Assembly (NCBI RefSeq): GCF_004801855.1
Contig: NZ_SSTC01000050.1
Coordinates: 1-32,214 of the forward strand
Direction: 5' to 3'
Length of the DNA stretch: 32,214 bases
From: Pseudomonas sp. A-1
Lineage (GTDB): Bacteria; Pseudomonadota; Gammaproteobacteria; Pseudomonadales; Pseudomonadaceae
Part shown: positions 30,105 to 32,214 of the stretch, piece after piece
How the letters are laid out: every line of letters starts with the position of its first letter
Numbering within the stretch: the first letter of the stretch is position 1
The notes under the pieces: generated by a model
What the model was told of the DNA's origin: nothing
What the model saw: the letters and a program-made list of their open reading frames with translations, nothing else
The model's database searches: none
Translations under genes and position numbers: made by a program

Positions 30105-31985
30105 CTACGCCTCGCGATACGGCGCCGCCTGAACCGCTGGCGGATAGGGCCAGAGCGCACAGGCCACCTCCGCCAGCACCTCTCCCCTGGCCAGAATCTC
30201 CCGCTCCGCCCAGTCCTCCACTTCATGCAGCTCGCGGCTCAGGCCCGGCTGGCTGTACTTGAGCAGCTCGGCCTTCTTCACCTCCCACGGCGAGCGCGAC
30301 AGCGTCGGATTCAGGCTGCCGGCGAGCAGCGTCAAGTTGCCCAGGGTGTGCTTGAGGCGGTCGCGCTGTTCGGTGAAGGCCTGTTTGCCTTGCGGGTTCT
30401 TCTGTACGGTTTTCGGCAGCGGCCAGTGCTCATCCCACTTCTGCGGCAGGATGTGTTCGATGGCCAGTGCGGACGGCTGGGCGTCCGCCGCGCTTTCTTG
30501 GTTGCCGAGCGCGGCGTCGAGGGCTTCCAGCACGGCGCGCACGCGGTACTGCGGCCACCACTGGTACAGCGGGTGGTCGAGGATCGCCCGCTTGAGTTCG
30601 GCGTCGGTGGGGAAGCGTGCGCCCTCGCCTTCGCTGGCCAGCAGGAACTGCTCGACGGCGCGGGCGCTGATGCTGCCCCGGTCCTCCAGATGGCGGATCA
30701 GGTCGAGGAACGGGCGGTTGTAGTTCTTGCTGGTCAGCCCGCAGATCATGCGGCGGAACAGGAACGACTCGAGCACATTGAGGATCGCCTCGAACTCGTC
30801 CTCCTGCTGCGGGCGCAGTTGCTGGCTGCACAGCAGGAGCAGCGGGTGGATGGTCGAGGTGTCGAGCGCCTCCAGGCGCTTGAGGAAGCGCGCCAGGTGC
30901 GAGCCCGGCGCGGGGCTGGCGAACTCGCGGAAGTGCTCGGCGTAGCCGGCGAGCAGCGCCAGGTGTTCGCGGGCGCTGGTGGCTTCGCCGATCAGGCACG
31001 AGCGCCAGTCGTCGGTGTACTGCACGTAGTGCTTGTACTCGTCGAACAGGTGCACGAAGCGGACGTCCCGGCGCATGGCCAGGGTCAGGAAGTGGCGGAT
31101 GAAGATGTCGATGCGCGGCCGGCTGTCGCGGCCCTGGCGGATTTCCTCGCGCCAGAACTCGCCGTCGAACTGGGCCCAGCAGGTGCGGTAGAGCAGGTCG
31201 ATGTCGTCGCCCTCGGCCTGGGCGCGGCGGAACAGCAGGTTCTTGATCAGGTCGGCCGGCAGCAGTTGGGTGCCGCGGGCGTTGAGGGTCTCGAAGATCA
31301 CCTGGGCTTCGTCGTGCTCGCCGAGTTCGATCACCACGAACTGCAGGCCCTTCTGCACCACCGCCCAGAGCGCTTCGAGGCGGTCCTCCAGCTCCAGGTA
31401 GGGGCGCTCCTCGACCGGCTGCGCCAGCCAGTCGGCGAACTGGGCGTGGAAGTACAGGTAGGCGCCGGCGATGCCCTGCTCCAGGTCGACGGCCTCGCCG
31501 GTTTCCTGCAGCTGCGCCAGCAGCGCCGCGGGGCTGCCGGCCTGGTGCACCAGGGCGTAGGCGCGGCGGTCGAAGTTGGTCGGCAGCAGCTTGCAGATCT
31601 CCTCCGGCCGGTCGACCAGCGCGGCGCGGTTGGAGACCAGCGAGTCGAAGCGCTCGAAGTAGCGCGCGCTGCCGAGGCTCCCGCACAGGTCGCGCAGGGC
31701 GATCAGCAGCAGTTGCAGGGTGGTGAAGCGCTGCTGGCCGTCAATGACCTGGCGCAGCTGCACCCAGCCGCTGGCGTCGAACAGCTGCTCGATCACCACC
31801 GCGCCGAGGAAGTGCGGACGCAGGCGCTGGCCGGCCAGCGCTTGGTCGAGCAACCGCTCGAAGTCGTCCCACAGCGGCTGCCAGTTGCACTCGCGCCGCC
31901 AGACGTAGGGGCGCTGGAACAGCGGGATCTGGTAGCACACGGTGGGCTCGAAGATGCGCATCAGGGGACGGCTGTTGGCTTCCAT
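30105..31985 (-). CDS. DUF262/DUF1524 protein, GmrSD-like (type IV restriction-type nuclease)
   Basis: A 626-aa protein starting at 31985, with AGGA 9 bases upstream. The N-terminal DUF262 domain has IPLFQRPYVWRRE (20-32) and the ParB-like nucleotide-binding motif VIDGQQRFTTL (80-90). The C-terminal DUF1524 has the HNH-type residues His511 (IEHILPQKW), Asn550 (LGNLTLL) and Asn559 (SLNPTLS). This is the fused GmrS-GmrD layout. Such proteins cleave modified phage DNA using NTP hydrolysis. All motifs appear intact. Its C-terminus is duplicated as a frameshifted relic at 28024-28349. It lies upstream of hipBA on the same strand. The 229 bases beyond its start (to the window end) contain no gene I can support. 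Defence against phage is inferred from family. Confidence 0.9.
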   Translation of the reverse strand: MEANSRPLMRIFEPTVCYQIPLFQRPYVWRRECNWQPLWDDFERLLDQALAGQRLRPHFLGAVVIEQLFDASGWVQLRQVIDGQQRFTTLQLLLIALRDLCGSLGSARYFERFDSLVSNRAALVDRPEEICKLLPTNFDRRAYALVHQAGSPAALLAQLQETGEAVDLEQGIAGAYLYFHAQFADWLAQPVEERPYLELEDRLEALWAVVQKGLQFVVIELGEHDEAQVIFETLNARGTQLLPADLIKNLLFRRAQAEGDDIDLLYRTCWAQFDGEFWREEIRQGRDSRPRIDIFIRHFLTLAMRRDVRFVHLFDEYKHYVQYTDDWRSCLIGEATSAREHLALLAGYAEHFREFASPAPGSHLARFLKRLEALDTSTIHPLLLLCSQQLRPQQEDEFEAILNVLESFLFRRMICGLTSKNYNRPFLDLIRHLEDRGSISARAVEQFLLASEGEGARFPTDAELKRAILDHPLYQWWPQYRVRAVLEALDAALGNQESAADAQPSALAIEHILPQKWDEHWPLPKTVQKNPQGKQAFTEQRDRLKHTLGNLTLLAGSLNPTLSRSPWEVKKAELLKYSQPGLSRELHEVEDWAEREILARGEVLAEVACALWPYPPAVQAAPYREA

Positions 31986-32214
31986 GAACAGGTTCCTGCA
32001 GAGGGTTTCGAGAATCGGCTGGCCCGGATCATACACCGCCTGCGTCGGCGTGCATGGCTCCTGCCTGCGCCGCGCACGGCGCCCCAGGCGATGAACGGCA
32101 GGTCGCGCAGTTCGGCCCCGCCTGCCGGCGGGCAGCCGTGCCGCCGCGGCGGCGGACAGGCCGCGCGTCGCCCGAAGATGCCCATCCAGACGCGCGCGCC
32201 CCGGGCGGCGAATC

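Noticed and set aside
1-32214. CRISPR arrays, tRNA genes, transposases, integrases and prophage genes
   Set aside because: I saw no regularly spaced direct repeats, cloverleaf sequence or recombinase motif anywhere in the window. The repeats found are palindromic intergenic elements and the DUF262 duplication.
31986-32214. Short minus-strand open frame upstream of the DUF262/DUF1524 gene
   Set aside because: It overlaps the start of that gene in another frame, is Arg-rich and has no ribosome site. The segment may hold the promoter but I see no clear consensus.

Overview
The window looks like a chromosomal segment of a high-GC Pseudomonas. The grounds are a Pseudomonas-type rRNA leader at the left edge, several Pseudomonas-style intergenic palindromes, a PpyR-like small membrane protein, and about 70% G+C in the core genes (42 of 60 bases in the row starting at 14701). 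It is mainly a steroid (bile acid/sterol) catabolic locus, followed by genome-defence and toxin-antitoxin type genes.

Left edge (1-281). Two tandem sigma70 promoters and a boxA read leftward out of the window, so an rRNA operon very probably starts just outside. A terminator separates it from the amidase gene.

Side-chain region (296-15351). Nearly everything is on the minus strand. In transcription order it holds a short-chain dehydrogenase, a ChsH2-like MaoC/DUF35 protein, an acyl-CoA dehydrogenase beta-like subunit, a ChsH1-like MaoC hydratase, an Ltp2-like aldolase and an acyl-CoA dehydrogenase alpha-like subunit. A second alpha/beta dehydrogenase pair, an acyl-CoA ligase, a secreted DUF1329 protein, a second short-chain dehydrogenase and a Tat-exported amidase follow. 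An enoyl-CoA hydratase is transcribed divergently. Together these can activate a steroid acyl side chain, dehydrogenate it, hydrate it and cleave it by retro-aldol reaction.

Central region (15361-25825). A PpyR-like membrane protein is followed by a minus-strand set: HsaA-like flavin monooxygenase, KshA-like Rieske oxygenase and HsaC-like extradiol dioxygenase (ring A/B opening). Then come a DUF1302 outer-membrane protein, a second DUF1329 protein and a LuxR-type regulator resembling testosterone-inducible regulators. Reductase partners (KshB, HsaB), the HsaD hydrolase and ketosteroid dehydrogenases are not in the window. Inserted between the HsaC-like and DUF1302 genes is an overlapping three-gene unit: winged-helix protein, AbiEii-like nucleotidyltransferase and PP2C-like phosphatase. 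A perfect 26-bp palindrome sits just upstream. I regard this as the best candidate for an undescribed system.

Right region (25826-32214). An AT-richer P-loop ATPase gene (28 of 60 G+C in the row starting at 26641) stands alone on the plus strand. Beyond a double palindrome lie a frameshifted C-terminal fragment of a DUF262/DUF1524 gene, a hipBA toxin-antitoxin pair with three operators spaced exactly 50 bp apart, and an intact GmrSD-like DUF262/DUF1524 gene. This has the composition of a small defence island, and the DUF262 fragment and intact gene form direct repeats around hipBA.
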